From: Lachnospiraceae bacterium
Lineage (GTDB): Bacteria > Bacillota > Clostridia > Lachnospirales > Lachnospiraceae
Reading direction: 5' to 3'
DNA: 40,788 bases
Assembly: GCA_024696825.1 (NCBI GenBank)
Contig: JAILGL010000127.1
Location: 1 to 40,788 of the forward strand
Position 1 is the first letter of the stretch; each line of letters starts with the position of its first letter. Positions 34,083 through 40,788 of the stretch are shown in pieces. A program made the translations under genes and the position numbers. The notes under the pieces were generated by a model, which saw nothing but the letters and a program-made list of their open reading frames with translations, was not told where the DNA came from and made no database searches.

Positions 34083-35111
34083 ATGCAGGATATTATCAGT
34101 ACCTTAGGAGAGTTCACCTCCAAAAATAATATTTTTCCAAATGAAATTATAAAAGAGCATACTACCATGAAGATTGGTGGCAGGGTAAAGGCCTTTGTCA
34201 CTCCTTATTCAGTGGATGAATTAGTAAATGTTATAAAGGTTTTTAGAGATAATAATGAGAGATTTATGCTTACAGGTAATGCCAGCAATCTCTTGTTTTC
34301 AGATGACGACTTAGATTTTTATGTAGTTTCCACTGACTGCAGAGGCGCTGTATCTTTAGGGATAAGTGGCGAAGATAAATCCGGTGTAAAGGCAGATGAA
34401 AATGCATTAAATGGTGTTACACTTTCTGAAGCATTATTCGAAGAATTAGAGAATATAGACCTTAAGTTAGATACAGAAAATAAGGCATATACATTTATAA
34501 AAGCTAATGCGGGAGCATATCTTTCTAATGTAGCTTCAGTTGCAGCAAATCACAGCTTAAAGGGGTTTGAGGGACTTTCAGGAATTCCCGGAACCATAGG
34601 TGGAGCAGTGGTTATGAATGCAGGTGCTTATGGAGCTGAGGTTAAGGATGTTATAGTTGCTGCTAAGGTTTTAACAGGTGATGGAGAGATAAAGCTTCTT
34701 AATAAAGAAGAGCTTAAGCTTTCCTATAGAAATAGCGTAATTCTAGAAGCAGGCTACATAGTGCTTACAGGATATTTTGCTCTTGAAAAGGGAGATAAGG
34801 AAGAGATAACCGCTCTTATGAAGGAGCTTAATTTTAAAAGAAGAGATAAGCAGCCTTTGGAATATCCAAGCTGCGGAAGTACATTTAAAAGACCTGAGGG
34901 TGCCTTTGCTGCAAAGCTTATAGAGGATTCCGGCTTAAAGGGTTATAGAGTTGGTGACATGATGATTTCTGATAAGCATGCAGGCTTTATGATAAATGCA
35001 GGTAATGGTACATTTAAGGATGCCATAAAGGTTATGGAAGATGTTAAGGAAAAGGTAAAGGCTGATTCAGGCTTTGTGCTTGAACCAGAGGTTAAGATAA
35101 TTAAAGGTTAG
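34083..35111 (+). CDS. murB: UDP-N-acetylenolpyruvoylglucosamine reductase MurB
   Basis: FAD enzyme that makes UDP-N-acetylmuramic acid for peptidoglycan. The 342-residue protein has the family start HTTMKIGG, the FAD-binding LTGNASNLLFSDDD, LSGIPGTIGGAVVMNAGAYG, YRNSV, the proton-donor serine in SCGSTFKRP, AKLIEDSGLKGYRVG and the terminal catalytic glutamate LEPEVKI. Compared with MurB of Bacillus it has an extra 40 or so residues at about 85-125 (from DCRGAVSL to LKLDTENK), between the first FAD motif and the GAYLSNVA stretch. Start ATG 34083 follows AAGGAG. First gene of a cluster with rapZ and whiA. Confidence 0.94.
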   Translation: MQDIISTLGEFTSKNNIFPNEIIKEHTTMKIGGRVKAFVTPYSVDELVNVIKVFRDNNERFMLTGNASNLLFSDDDLDFYVVSTDCRGAVSLGISGEDKSGVKADENALNGVTLSEALFEELENIDLKLDTENKAYTFIKANAGAYLSNVASVAANHSLKGFEGLSGIPGTIGGAVVMNAGAYGAEVKDVIVAAKVLTGDGEIKLLNKEELKLSYRNSVILEAGYIVLTGYFALEKGDKEEITALMKELNFKRRDKQPLEYPSCGSTFKRPEGAFAAKLIEDSGLKGYRVGDMMISDKHAGFMINAGNGTFKDAIKVMEDVKEKVKADSGFVLEPEVKIIKG

Positions 35112-35152
35112 ATAATTAAGACTTGATAATAGAAGAATTAAGATGGCATAAG

Positions 35153-35167
35153 TTTAGATAATCTAAA
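35153..35167. repeat. 15-bp palindrome between murB and rapZ
   Basis: TTTAGAT-A-ATCTAAA has perfect 7-base arms around a single A, 20 bases before the rapZ start. It could be an operator or an RNA hairpin; nothing ties it to a known regulator. Confidence 0.5.
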
Positions 35168-35186
35168 AGATAAGGAAAGGATAATT

Positions 35187-36047
35187 ATGAGATTTGTCAT
35201 AGTTACTGGAATGAGTGGTGCCGGCAAAAGCTCGGTACTAAAGATGCTTGAAGATTATGGTTATCTGTGCGTAGACAATCTTCCTGTATTACTTATAGCT
35301 CAGTTTACCAAAATGATGACTGAAAATGAGGATATAGACAAGGTTGCCATAGGCATAGATGTTAGAAATTTAAAGGGTCTTAAGGAGTTTGATGATACCA
35401 TTAATTCTCTAAAGGAAGAGGGCTATAGATATGAGATTTTATTCCTGGATGCAGATGATGCAACTCTTGTAAAAAGGTATAAGGAAACCAGGAGAAATCA
35501 TCCCCTAGCCTTAGAGGGAAGAGTGGATAAGGCCATTAGAGCAGAGAGAAAAGAAATTGGTTTTATAAAGAAGGAAGCCGATTTCATACTGGATACCAGT
35601 CATATGCTTATAAGGGATTTAAAGCATGAGGTGGATAAAATATTTCTCGGAGATGACGAGTATGAGAACTTCTTCGTTACCGTGCTTTCCTTTGGATTCA
35701 AATATGGAATACCGGCAGATGCAGATTTGGTTTTCGATGTGAGATTTCTGCCAAATCCATTTTACGATCCTGAATTAAAGGGACTTACAGGTAATGACAG
35801 GGCAGTTTATGATTTTGTAATGAGCTCAGAGGAAGCTAAGAAATTCGATAAAATGCTCTATAATATGATAAAGTTCTTAATACCAAATTACATTACTGAG
35901 GGAAAGAATCAGCTAGTTATAGCTGTTGGCTGTACAGGTGGAAAGCATAGGTCTGTTACAATTGCCAATGCTCTTTCCAAGAGAATGAAAAAGCTACCTT
36001 ATACAATAAAAACAGAGCATAGAGATATAGATATCAAAAATAAATAA
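35187..36047 (+). CDS. rapZ: RNase adapter / nucleotide-binding protein RapZ (YvcJ)
   Basis: A 286-residue P-loop protein of the RapZ/YvcJ family. Walker A is TGMSGAGKSS near residue 8-17, followed by the family stretch YGYLCVDNLPVLL. The C-terminal domain carries KYGIPADADLVFDVRFLPNPFY and GCTGGKHRSVTIA, the likely sugar- or nucleotide-phosphate site. In E. coli RapZ controls glmS mRNA turnover; in Bacillus YvcJ binds and hydrolyses nucleotides. Start ATG 35187 follows AAAGGA. whiA is 11 bases downstream. The gene yvcK, which normally stands between rapZ and whiA, is missing. Confidence 0.95.
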   Translation: MRFVIVTGMSGAGKSSVLKMLEDYGYLCVDNLPVLLIAQFTKMMTENEDIDKVAIGIDVRNLKGLKEFDDTINSLKEEGYRYEILFLDADDATLVKRYKETRRNHPLALEGRVDKAIRAERKEIGFIKKEADFILDTSHMLIRDLKHEVDKIFLGDDEYENFFVTVLSFGFKYGIPADADLVFDVRFLPNPFYDPELKGLTGNDRAVYDFVMSSEEAKKFDKMLYNMIKFLIPNYITEGKNQLVIAVGCTGGKHRSVTIANALSKRMKKLPYTIKTEHRDIDIKNK

Positions 36048-36058
36048 ATGAGGTTAAA

Positions 36059-36979
36059 ATGTCATTTTCATCAAAGATAAAAAATGAAGCGGCGGTGGAG
36101 ATACCTAAAGCCAGGCATTGCAGAATAGCAGAGCTTGCTGCGATTTATTCGGGACTAAAACCACAGGGAAGAGTAAGGATTTCCAAAAAAATAATTATTT
36201 TTAAAACTGAGAACTTGACAGTTGCGAATAAATCTTATATCTTATTAAGGAAAGTCTTTCATACGGCTCCGGAGGTTATGGTAAGACATCACAGAGGAGC
36301 GAAGGGTTCGAATGTATATATGATTGCTCTTAGTGGAGAGGATATAGTAGAGAGTTTTACTAAGACCATGAAACTAAAGCCTGACTATGATATAAGCTGT
36401 GGGAAGCTTATTCAAAGTGAGTGCTGTAAAAGAGCATTTTTAAGAGGTGCTTTCTTAGTATCGGGTTCCATGATAGATCCTAATAAATCTTATCATTTGG
36501 AGATAGTAAGTCAGAACTCGGGATATACAGAGGCGTTGAAACGTATAATGGGAGCGTTTGATTTCGACGTCAGGATAACTACCAGAAAGAAAGCAGAAGT
36601 TCTTTACATCAAAGAGGGGACACAAATTTCAGATTTTCTGAATTACATTCAGGCTTATAAATGCATGTTGGATTTTGAAAATGTGAGAATTGTAAAGGGT
36701 GTAAGGAATAACATAAATCGCGGAGTTAATTGCGAGACAGCTAATATTAGCAGAATCGTATCCGCAGCGCAAAAACAAAGAGAAGATATATTACTTATTA
36801 AACAAAAAATGGGGCTTCAAAATCTTAGTCCGGGTTTACGACAGATTGCTGAATTAAGGCTTAATTATCCAGAAGCGAGCTTACAGGAGTTAGCGGATTT
36901 ATTAGGTCCTAACATCAGTAAATCAGGTGTTAATCACAGGTTAAGAAGGCTGTCAGAGATAGCCAAAAATTACAAATAA
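36059..36979 (+). CDS. whiA: DNA-binding protein WhiA
   Basis: A 306-residue WhiA protein with an N-terminal LAGLIDADG-homing-endonuclease-like fold (CRIAELAAIYSG, CCKRAFLRGAFLVSGS) and a C-terminal helix-turn-helix (LREIAELRL-type helix, then SLQELADLLGPNISKSGVNHRLRRL). In Firmicutes WhiA affects cell division and chromosome segregation; in Streptomyces it is a sporulation regulator. Start ATG 36059 follows GAGG. The downstream neighbour is a Crh-like gene, as in Bacillus. Confidence 0.95.
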   Translation: MSFSSKIKNEAAVEIPKARHCRIAELAAIYSGLKPQGRVRISKKIIIFKTENLTVANKSYILLRKVFHTAPEVMVRHHRGAKGSNVYMIALSGEDIVESFTKTMKLKPDYDISCGKLIQSECCKRAFLRGAFLVSGSMIDPNKSYHLEIVSQNSGYTEALKRIMGAFDFDVRITTRKKAEVLYIKEGTQISDFLNYIQAYKCMLDFENVRIVKGVRNNINRGVNCETANISRIVSAAQKQREDILLIKQKMGLQNLSPGLRQIAELRLNYPEASLQELADLLGPNISKSGVNHRLRRLSEIAKNYK

Positions 36980-37012
36980 GAGAGTTTTTTTGTAAAAAAA
37001 GGAGTATTATTT

Positions 37013-37267
37013 ATGATTAATAAGGATTTAAAGGTTCAGGTTAGAAGCGGTCTTGAGGCTAGAGCAACATCAGAATTAGTACAGCTTGCAAGTCAGTATG
37101 TAAGTACTATCTATCTTGAGTGCGGCGATAAGAAGATTAATGCCAAGAGTCTCATGGGTATGATGAGCTTAGGACTCGTAACAGGCGAGGACGTTAAGGT
37201 TGTAGTAGACGGAGATGATGAAGAAACAGCTATGGAGAAAATCGAATCATTTCTTACTGCAAGCTAA
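37013..37267 (+). CDS. Crh-like HPr family protein (Glu at position 15, Ser46 kept)
   Basis: An 84-residue HPr-fold protein. The active-site loop reads SGLEARATS, so Glu15 replaces the phosphorylatable His15 of HPr; Crh of Bacillus has Gln there. Ser46 is present in INAKSLMGMMSLG, the target of HPr kinase. It therefore cannot pass phosphate in the PTS but may act as a catabolite-control cofactor. Its place right after whiA matches crh of Bacillus subtilis, which supports the name. AAAGGAG precedes ATG 37013. No terminator is seen after it; AT-rich DNA leads into the infC promoter. Confidence 0.87.
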   Translation: MINKDLKVQVRSGLEARATSELVQLASQYVSTIYLECGDKKINAKSLMGMMSLGLVTGEDVKVVVDGDDEETAMEKIESFLTAS

Positions 37268-37355
37268 TTAAACCGAACTTTTATATTTATATACATTTAT
37301 ATTTTATATAATTATTCATATTTGGGAAACCTACTGATAATTGTATGAAATATGC

Positions 37356-37384
37356 TTGACAATTACATTTATAAATGATATTAT
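37356..37384 (+). promoter_or_regulatory. Promoter of infC-rpmI-rplT
   Basis: A perfect TTGACA (37356-37361), 17-base spacer, TATTAT (37379-37384). Transcription would start near 37391. Confidence 0.75.
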
Positions 37385-37390
37385 GTTTGT

Positions 37391-37612
37391 TGCTGTGTGG
37401 TTTTTACCATGCAAGAAAGAAGAGTTTATCCACTCTCACCTTAGCGTTTTTAGACGACTCGGGTTTTTAATCATAATCATTATTGCTTATAGTCTTAGTT
37501 TACTAAGGCGTAGTTTTAATATTTTGTGGATGAGCTTTTTTGGCTCATCTTTTTTTATGTATTTTTACATAGATTAAGATGGCACAAGATATTACTCAGG
37601 TAAATTTTTCAA
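37391..37612 (+). ncRNA. infC leader (L20-type ribosomal protein leader)
   Basis: A leader of about 220 bases without a credible gene. It contains a conserved-looking segment (CACTCTCACCTTAGCG, then AGACGACTCGGGT), a TAGTCTTAGTTTACTAAGGCG hairpin region and an intrinsic terminator at 37529-37556. In Firmicutes, L20 binds such leaders and causes early termination of the operon; I assign it by position and terminator, not by a covariance search. Confidence 0.7.
37529..37556 (+). terminator. Attenuator in the infC leader
   Basis: GATGAGC (37529-37535) pairs with GCTCATC (37543-37549) and is followed by seven T. It lies 70 bases before the coding region of the operon it would control. Confidence 0.85.
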
Positions 37613-37627
37613 ATGGAGGTAAGAACG

Positions 37628-38137
37628 ATTATTAATTTAAGTGTTAATGAGCAGATAAGAGACAAAGAAGTACGTCTTATCGGAGAAAAGGGTAATCAGC
37701 TTGGCGTTATGTCAGCAAAGGATGCTATGAAGCTTGCAAGGGAACAGGATCTTGATCTTGTTAAGGTAGCACCTAATGCAAAGCCACCTGTATGCAAGAT
37801 TGTTGATTATGGTAAGTATCGTTATGAGCAGTCCCGCAAGGAAAAAGAGGCTCGCAAGAAGCAGAAAACTACCGAGGTTAAGGAAATCAGATTTTCACCT
37901 AATATAGATGTTAATGATCTGAATACCAAAGCTAATCAGGCAAGAAAGTTTATCACTAAGGGTGATAAGGTAAAGGTTTCACTTAGATTTAGAGGTCGTG
38001 AGCTTGCTCACATTAATTACAGCAAGCAGATTCTCGATAACTTCTTTGAGAAATTACAGGACATTGCAGTAATGGATAAGGCTCCAAAAATGGAAGGCAG
38101 ATCCATGGTTATGGTTTTATCTGAGAAAAAGAGTTGA
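37628..38137 (+). CDS. infC: Translation initiation factor IF-3, probable ATT start
   Basis: IF-3 binds the 30S subunit and checks the start codon. The protein shows VNEQIRDKEVRLIG at the N-terminus, the linker QSRKEKEARKKQK and the C-terminal VKVSLRFRGRELAH. The frame has an ATG at 37613, but that codon overlaps the GGAGG (37615-37619) and cannot be used with it. The best start is ATT at 37628, 8 bases after GGAGG, giving 169 residues; ATT at 37631 is the next choice. Rare AUU/AUC starts are the known basis of IF-3 autoregulation in E. coli and elsewhere. rpmI and rplT follow. Confidence 0.9.
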   Translation: MINLSVNEQIRDKEVRLIGEKGNQLGVMSAKDAMKLAREQDLDLVKVAPNAKPPVCKIVDYGKYRYEQSRKEKEARKKQKTTEVKEIRFSPNIDVNDLNTKANQARKFITKGDKVKVSLRFRGRELAHINYSKQILDNFFEKLQDIAVMDKAPKMEGRSMVMVLSEKKS

Positions 38138-38187
38138 TATAAAACTCGATAAGAAACAGATATATTTTAAGGAGGATTCAATTAATT

Positions 38188-38391
38188 ATGAAACAGAAGA
38201 TGAAGACAAAGCGCGCTGCAGCAAAGCGTTTTAAGGTAACAGGTACCGGTAAGATTATGAAGATGAAGGCATACAAGAGCCACATCCTCAACAAGAAGTC
38301 TACTAAGAGAAAGAGAAATCTTAGAAAAGCTAATGTTGTAGATGATAGCAATTTAAAGCAGGTAAAGAGAGTTTTACCATACGCTAAATAA
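38188..38391 (+). CDS. rpmI: 50S ribosomal protein L35
   Basis: A 67-residue basic protein with the L35 start [19 protein letters not shown] and the conserved [23 protein letters not shown] precedes the start at ATG 38188; MKQKMKTK at the N-terminus is a small variant of the usual MPKMKTK. Second gene of the infC operon, controlled by the leader. Confidence 0.97.
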   Translation: MKQKMKTKRAAAKRFKVTGTGKIMKMKAYKSHILNKKSTKRKRNLRKANVVDDSNLKQVKRVLPYAK

Positions 38392-38431
38392 TTATTTAAG
38401 GATTTAATTCAAGAATTGGAGGATGTTATAA

Positions 38432-38785
38432 ATGGCACGTATTAAAGGCGGTATGAACGCAAAGAGAAAGCATAATAAGGTATTAAAGCTTGCAAAGGGC
38501 TATAGAGGAGCAAGATCTAAGCAGTATAGAGTTGCTAAGCAGTCTGTAATGAGAGCGCTTACTTCACAGTTCGCTGGAAGAAAGCAGAGAAAGAGAGAAT
38601 ACAGAAGACTCTGGATTACTCGTATTAATGCAGCTGCAAGAATCAATGGACTTTCATATAGCAAGTTAATGCACGGACTTAAGCTTGCTGAGGTTGATAT
38701 AAACAGAAAGATGCTTTCTGAGATGGCAGTAAGTGATCCTAACGGATTTGCTTCACTCGTTGAGACTGCAAAGAGCAAACTGTAA
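38432..38785 (+). CDS. rplT: 50S ribosomal protein L20
   Basis: A 117-residue basic protein with ARIKGGMNAKRKHNKVLKLAKGYRG and LWITRINAAARINGLSYSK, diagnostic of L20. It assembles early on 23S rRNA and is the likely repressor of its own operon through the leader upstream. TTGGAGGATG precedes ATG 38432. A strong terminator follows. Confidence 0.98.
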   Translation: MARIKGGMNAKRKHNKVLKLAKGYRGARSKQYRVAKQSVMRALTSQFAGRKQRKREYRRLWITRINAAARINGLSYSKLMHGLKLAEVDINRKMLSEMAVSDPNGFASLVETAKSKL

Positions 38786-38792
38786 TTTCGGG

Positions 38793-38826
38793 AGCCTTAT
38801 ATCCACATTGGGATATAGGGCTTTTT
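38793..38826 (+). terminator. Terminator of infC-rpmI-rplT
   Basis: AGCCTTATATCC (38793-38804) pairs with GGATATAGGGCT with one mismatch, followed by TTTTT. Confidence 0.88.
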
Positions 38827-38896
38827 GACTAATTATTAGAGCTAATATATTTGGAAATGCAGTTGCACCATTTACGGTGCAGAAATGAGGGTAATT

Positions 38897-40788
38897 ATGA
38901 AAGAGCTTGAAAAGAATTATGACCCTGCCCATATAGAGCAGAGGACTTATGATAAATGGCTTGATAAAAAGTACTTTCATGCTGAGGTCAGAAAAGACAA
39001 AAAACCTTTTTCCATAGTTATGCCACCACCTAATATTACAGGTCAGCTTCATATGGGACACGCACTGGATAATACTTTGCAGGATATTCTCATTAGATTT
39101 AAGAGAATGCAGGGTTATGAAACTTTGTGGCTTCCAGGTACTGACCATGCCTCTATCGCAACTGAGGCTAAGATAGTGGAAGCTATGCGTAACGAGGGTG
39201 TTTCTAAGGAAGATATTGGAAGAGATGGTTTCTTAGAGAGAGCCTGGGCTTGGAAAGAAAAATATGGCGGAAGAATTGTTGAACAGCTTAAGAAAATCGG
39301 TTCATCCTGTGATTGGGACAGAGAAAGATTTACCATGGATGAGGGCTGTAACAAGGCTGTAAGACGAGTATTCGTTAATTTATATAAAGAGGGACTTATC
39401 TACAGAGGTGAGAGAATCATTAACTGGTGTCCTCACTGCCTTACTTCTATTTCAGATGCTGAGGTTGAGTACGAGGAGCAGGATGGATTTTTCTGGCATC
39501 TCAGATATCCATTTAAGGATGGAAGCGGCTATATAGAGCTTGCTACAACCCGTCCTGAGACACTTCTTGGTGATACAGCGGTAGCAGTTAATCCTAAGGA
39601 TGAAAGATATAAGGATCTTGTAGGAAAGACACTTATATTACCACTGGTTCACAGAGAGATTCCTCTTATTGCAGATGATTATGTAGATATGGAATTCGGT
39701 ACAGGTGTTGTTAAGATTACACCTGCTCATGACCCTAACGACTTTGAGGTTGGTAAGAGACACGGCCTTGAGGAGATCAATATCCTCAATGATGATGCTA
39801 CTATTAATGCTAACGGTGGCAAGTTCGAGGGAATGGACAGATATGCTGCAAGAGAAGCTATCGTTAAAGAGCTTGATGAGATGGGACTTCTTGTTAAGAT
39901 TGAAGATTATTCTCATAATGTAGGAACTCATGATCGCTGCCATACAACAGTTGAGCCTATGATCAAGGCTCAGTGGTTCGTTAAGATGGATGAGCTCATC
40001 AAACCTGCTGTTAAGGCAGTTAAGGATGGAGACATCAAGCTTATTCCACCGAGAATGGACAAGACATATTTTAACTGGACCGACAATATCCGTGACTGGT
40101 GTATTTCAAGACAGCTCTGGTGGGGCCACAGAATCCCGGCTTACTATTGCGACAAGTGTGGAGAGGTAGTTGTTGCAAAAGAGACTCCTACAGTATGTCC
40201 TAAGTGCGGACACACACACTTTACACAGGATCCTGACACACTTGATACATGGTTCTCATCAGCGCTTTGGCCTTTTGAGACATTAGGATGGCCTCATGAT
40301 ACCAAGGAACTTAAGTATTTCTTCCCTACAGACGTACTTGTAACAGGTTATGACATTATCTTCTTCTGGGTAATCAGAATGATCTTCTCAAGTTACGAGA
40401 ACATGGGAACATATCCTTTCAAGACAGTTCTTTTCCATGGTCTTGTAAGAGACTCACAGGGTAGAAAGATGAGTAAGTCTCTCGGAAACGGTATCGATCC
40501 TCTTGATATCATTGAGAATTACGGAGCAGATGCGCTCAGACTCACTCTTATCACCGGTAACGCACCCGGAAATGATATGCGTTTCTATAATGAAAGGGTT
40601 GAGAACAGCCGTAATTTTGCAAATAAGGTTTGGAATGCATCAAGATTTATCATGATGAACATGGGTGAGGATGAAAAGAGTGCGATTCATCAGCCGATGC
40701 CTGCAGGACTTGAGCCTGTTGACCATTGGATCCTCTCCAAGCTCAACAAGACTATAAAGGAAGTTACAGATAACATGGATCACTTTGA
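38897..40788 (+). CDS. valS: Valyl-tRNA synthetase, 3' end outside window (partial)
   Basis: The first 630 codons of a class Ia aminoacyl-tRNA synthetase; the frame is open to the right edge. Visible are [15 protein letters not shown] (HIGH motif), the CP1 editing domain ([21 protein letters not shown]), a zinc-like motif CDKCGE...[18 protein letters not shown], and [10 protein letters not shown] (KMSKS motif). It charges tRNA-Val with editing of threonine. ATG 38897 follows GAGGG. The 70-base leader after the rplT terminator contains a hairpin (TGCACC/GGTGCA, 38864-38881) but no T-box elements; a weak TTGACT (38825) may be the -35 of its promoter. Confidence 0.97.
   Translation, partial: MKELEKNYDPAHIEQRTYDKWLDKKYFHAEVRKDKKPFSIVMPPPNITGQLHMGHALDNTLQDILIRFKRMQGYETLWLPGTDHASIATEAKIVEAMRNEGVSKEDIGRDGFLERAWAWKEKYGGRIVEQLKKIGSSCDWDRERFTMDEGCNKAVRRVFVNLYKEGLIYRGERIINWCPHCLTSISDAEVEYEEQDGFFWHLRYPFKDGSGYIELATTRPETLLGDTAVAVNPKDERYKDLVGKTLILPLVHREIPLIADDYVDMEFGTGVVKITPAHDPNDFEVGKRHGLEEINILNDDATINANGGKFEGMDRYAAREAIVKELDEMGLLVKIEDYSHNVGTHDRCHTTVEPMIKAQWFVKMDELIKPAVKAVKDGDIKLIPPRMDKTYFNWTDNIRDWCISRQLWWGHRIPAYYCDKCGEVVVAKETPTVCPKCGHTHFTQDPDTLDTWFSSALWPFETLGWPHDTKELKYFFPTDVLVTGYDIIFFWVIRMIFSSYENMGTYPFKTVLFHGLVRDSQGRKMSKSLGNGIDPLDIIENYGADALRLTLITGNAPGNDMRFYNERVENSRNFANKVWNASRFIMMNMGEDEKSAIHQPMPAGLEPVDHWILSKLNKTIKEVTDNMDHF

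Noticed and set aside
37341..37577. 78-residue open frame upstream of infC
   Set aside because: It overlaps the infC promoter, leader and terminator and has no ribosome binding site; the composition is that of noncoding DNA.
38786..38896. T-box leader before valS
   Set aside because: The gap is about 110 bases and is mostly the rplT terminator; no T-box sequence or antiterminator is present, only a 6-bp hairpin.

Overview
The window reads as chromosomal DNA of an anaerobic, AT-rich Firmicute of the class Clostridia, most likely the family Lachnospiraceae. The grounds are an electron-bifurcating [FeFe]-hydrogenase operon, a secreted protein with a lysine-rich Ig-like tail, the murB-rapZ-whiA-crh cluster, the infC-rpmI-rplT cluster with a long leader, AGGAGG-type ribosome binding sites, and glycosidases for plant and starch glycans. 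Genus and species cannot be settled from the sequence alone. I see no prophage, insertion sequence, integrase or CRISPR array.

Layout: 1-640 holds the cut end of an amino-acid ABC transporter ATPase and a shared terminator. 650-5860 (minus) is hydC-hydB-hydA followed by a secreted protein starting only 4 bases after hydA. 6219-8470 is a two-component system (7-TM LytS-type kinase and a receiver protein with a SARP/BTAD-like output domain). Next come a cytidylate-kinase-like gene preceded by five 12-bp repeats, and a sirtuin-like gene lacking its catalytic histidine. 10348-11649 (minus) is an FkbM-type methyltransferase.

11818-20261 is a run of tightly packed plus-strand genes: GH43 glycosidase, CCA-adding enzyme, GH13 glycosidase, rsmE, cysteine desulfurase and thiI. 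A convergent HPr-like gene without the phosphorylatable histidine follows. Then come mtaB behind a 5' hairpin, a topoisomerase-IV-type gene pair, tex, an arylsulfotransferase-like protein, and a TetM-like translation GTPase fused to a YacP/Rae1-like NYN nuclease domain. tRNA-Arg(ACG) follows. The window ends with murB, rapZ, whiA, a Crh-like HPr, infC-rpmI-rplT and the first two thirds of valS.

Themes: much of the window serves tRNA maturation and translation (cca, rsmE, desulfurase-thiI, mtaB, tRNA-Arg, infC, L35, L20, valS, the GTPase fusion). Carbon metabolism (two glycosidases, two His-less HPr proteins) and redox balance (hydrogenase) form the second theme. The most interesting candidate for an undescribed system is the tex / ASST-like / GTPase-NYN cluster at 26854-33824, above all the GTPase-NYN fusion: one polypeptide that seems to join a factor occupying the ribosomal A-site region to a nuclease family known to cut mRNA in the A site. 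A second candidate is the two-component system with matching 12-bp AT-rich boxes before its own kinase gene and before the neighbouring kinase-like gene.
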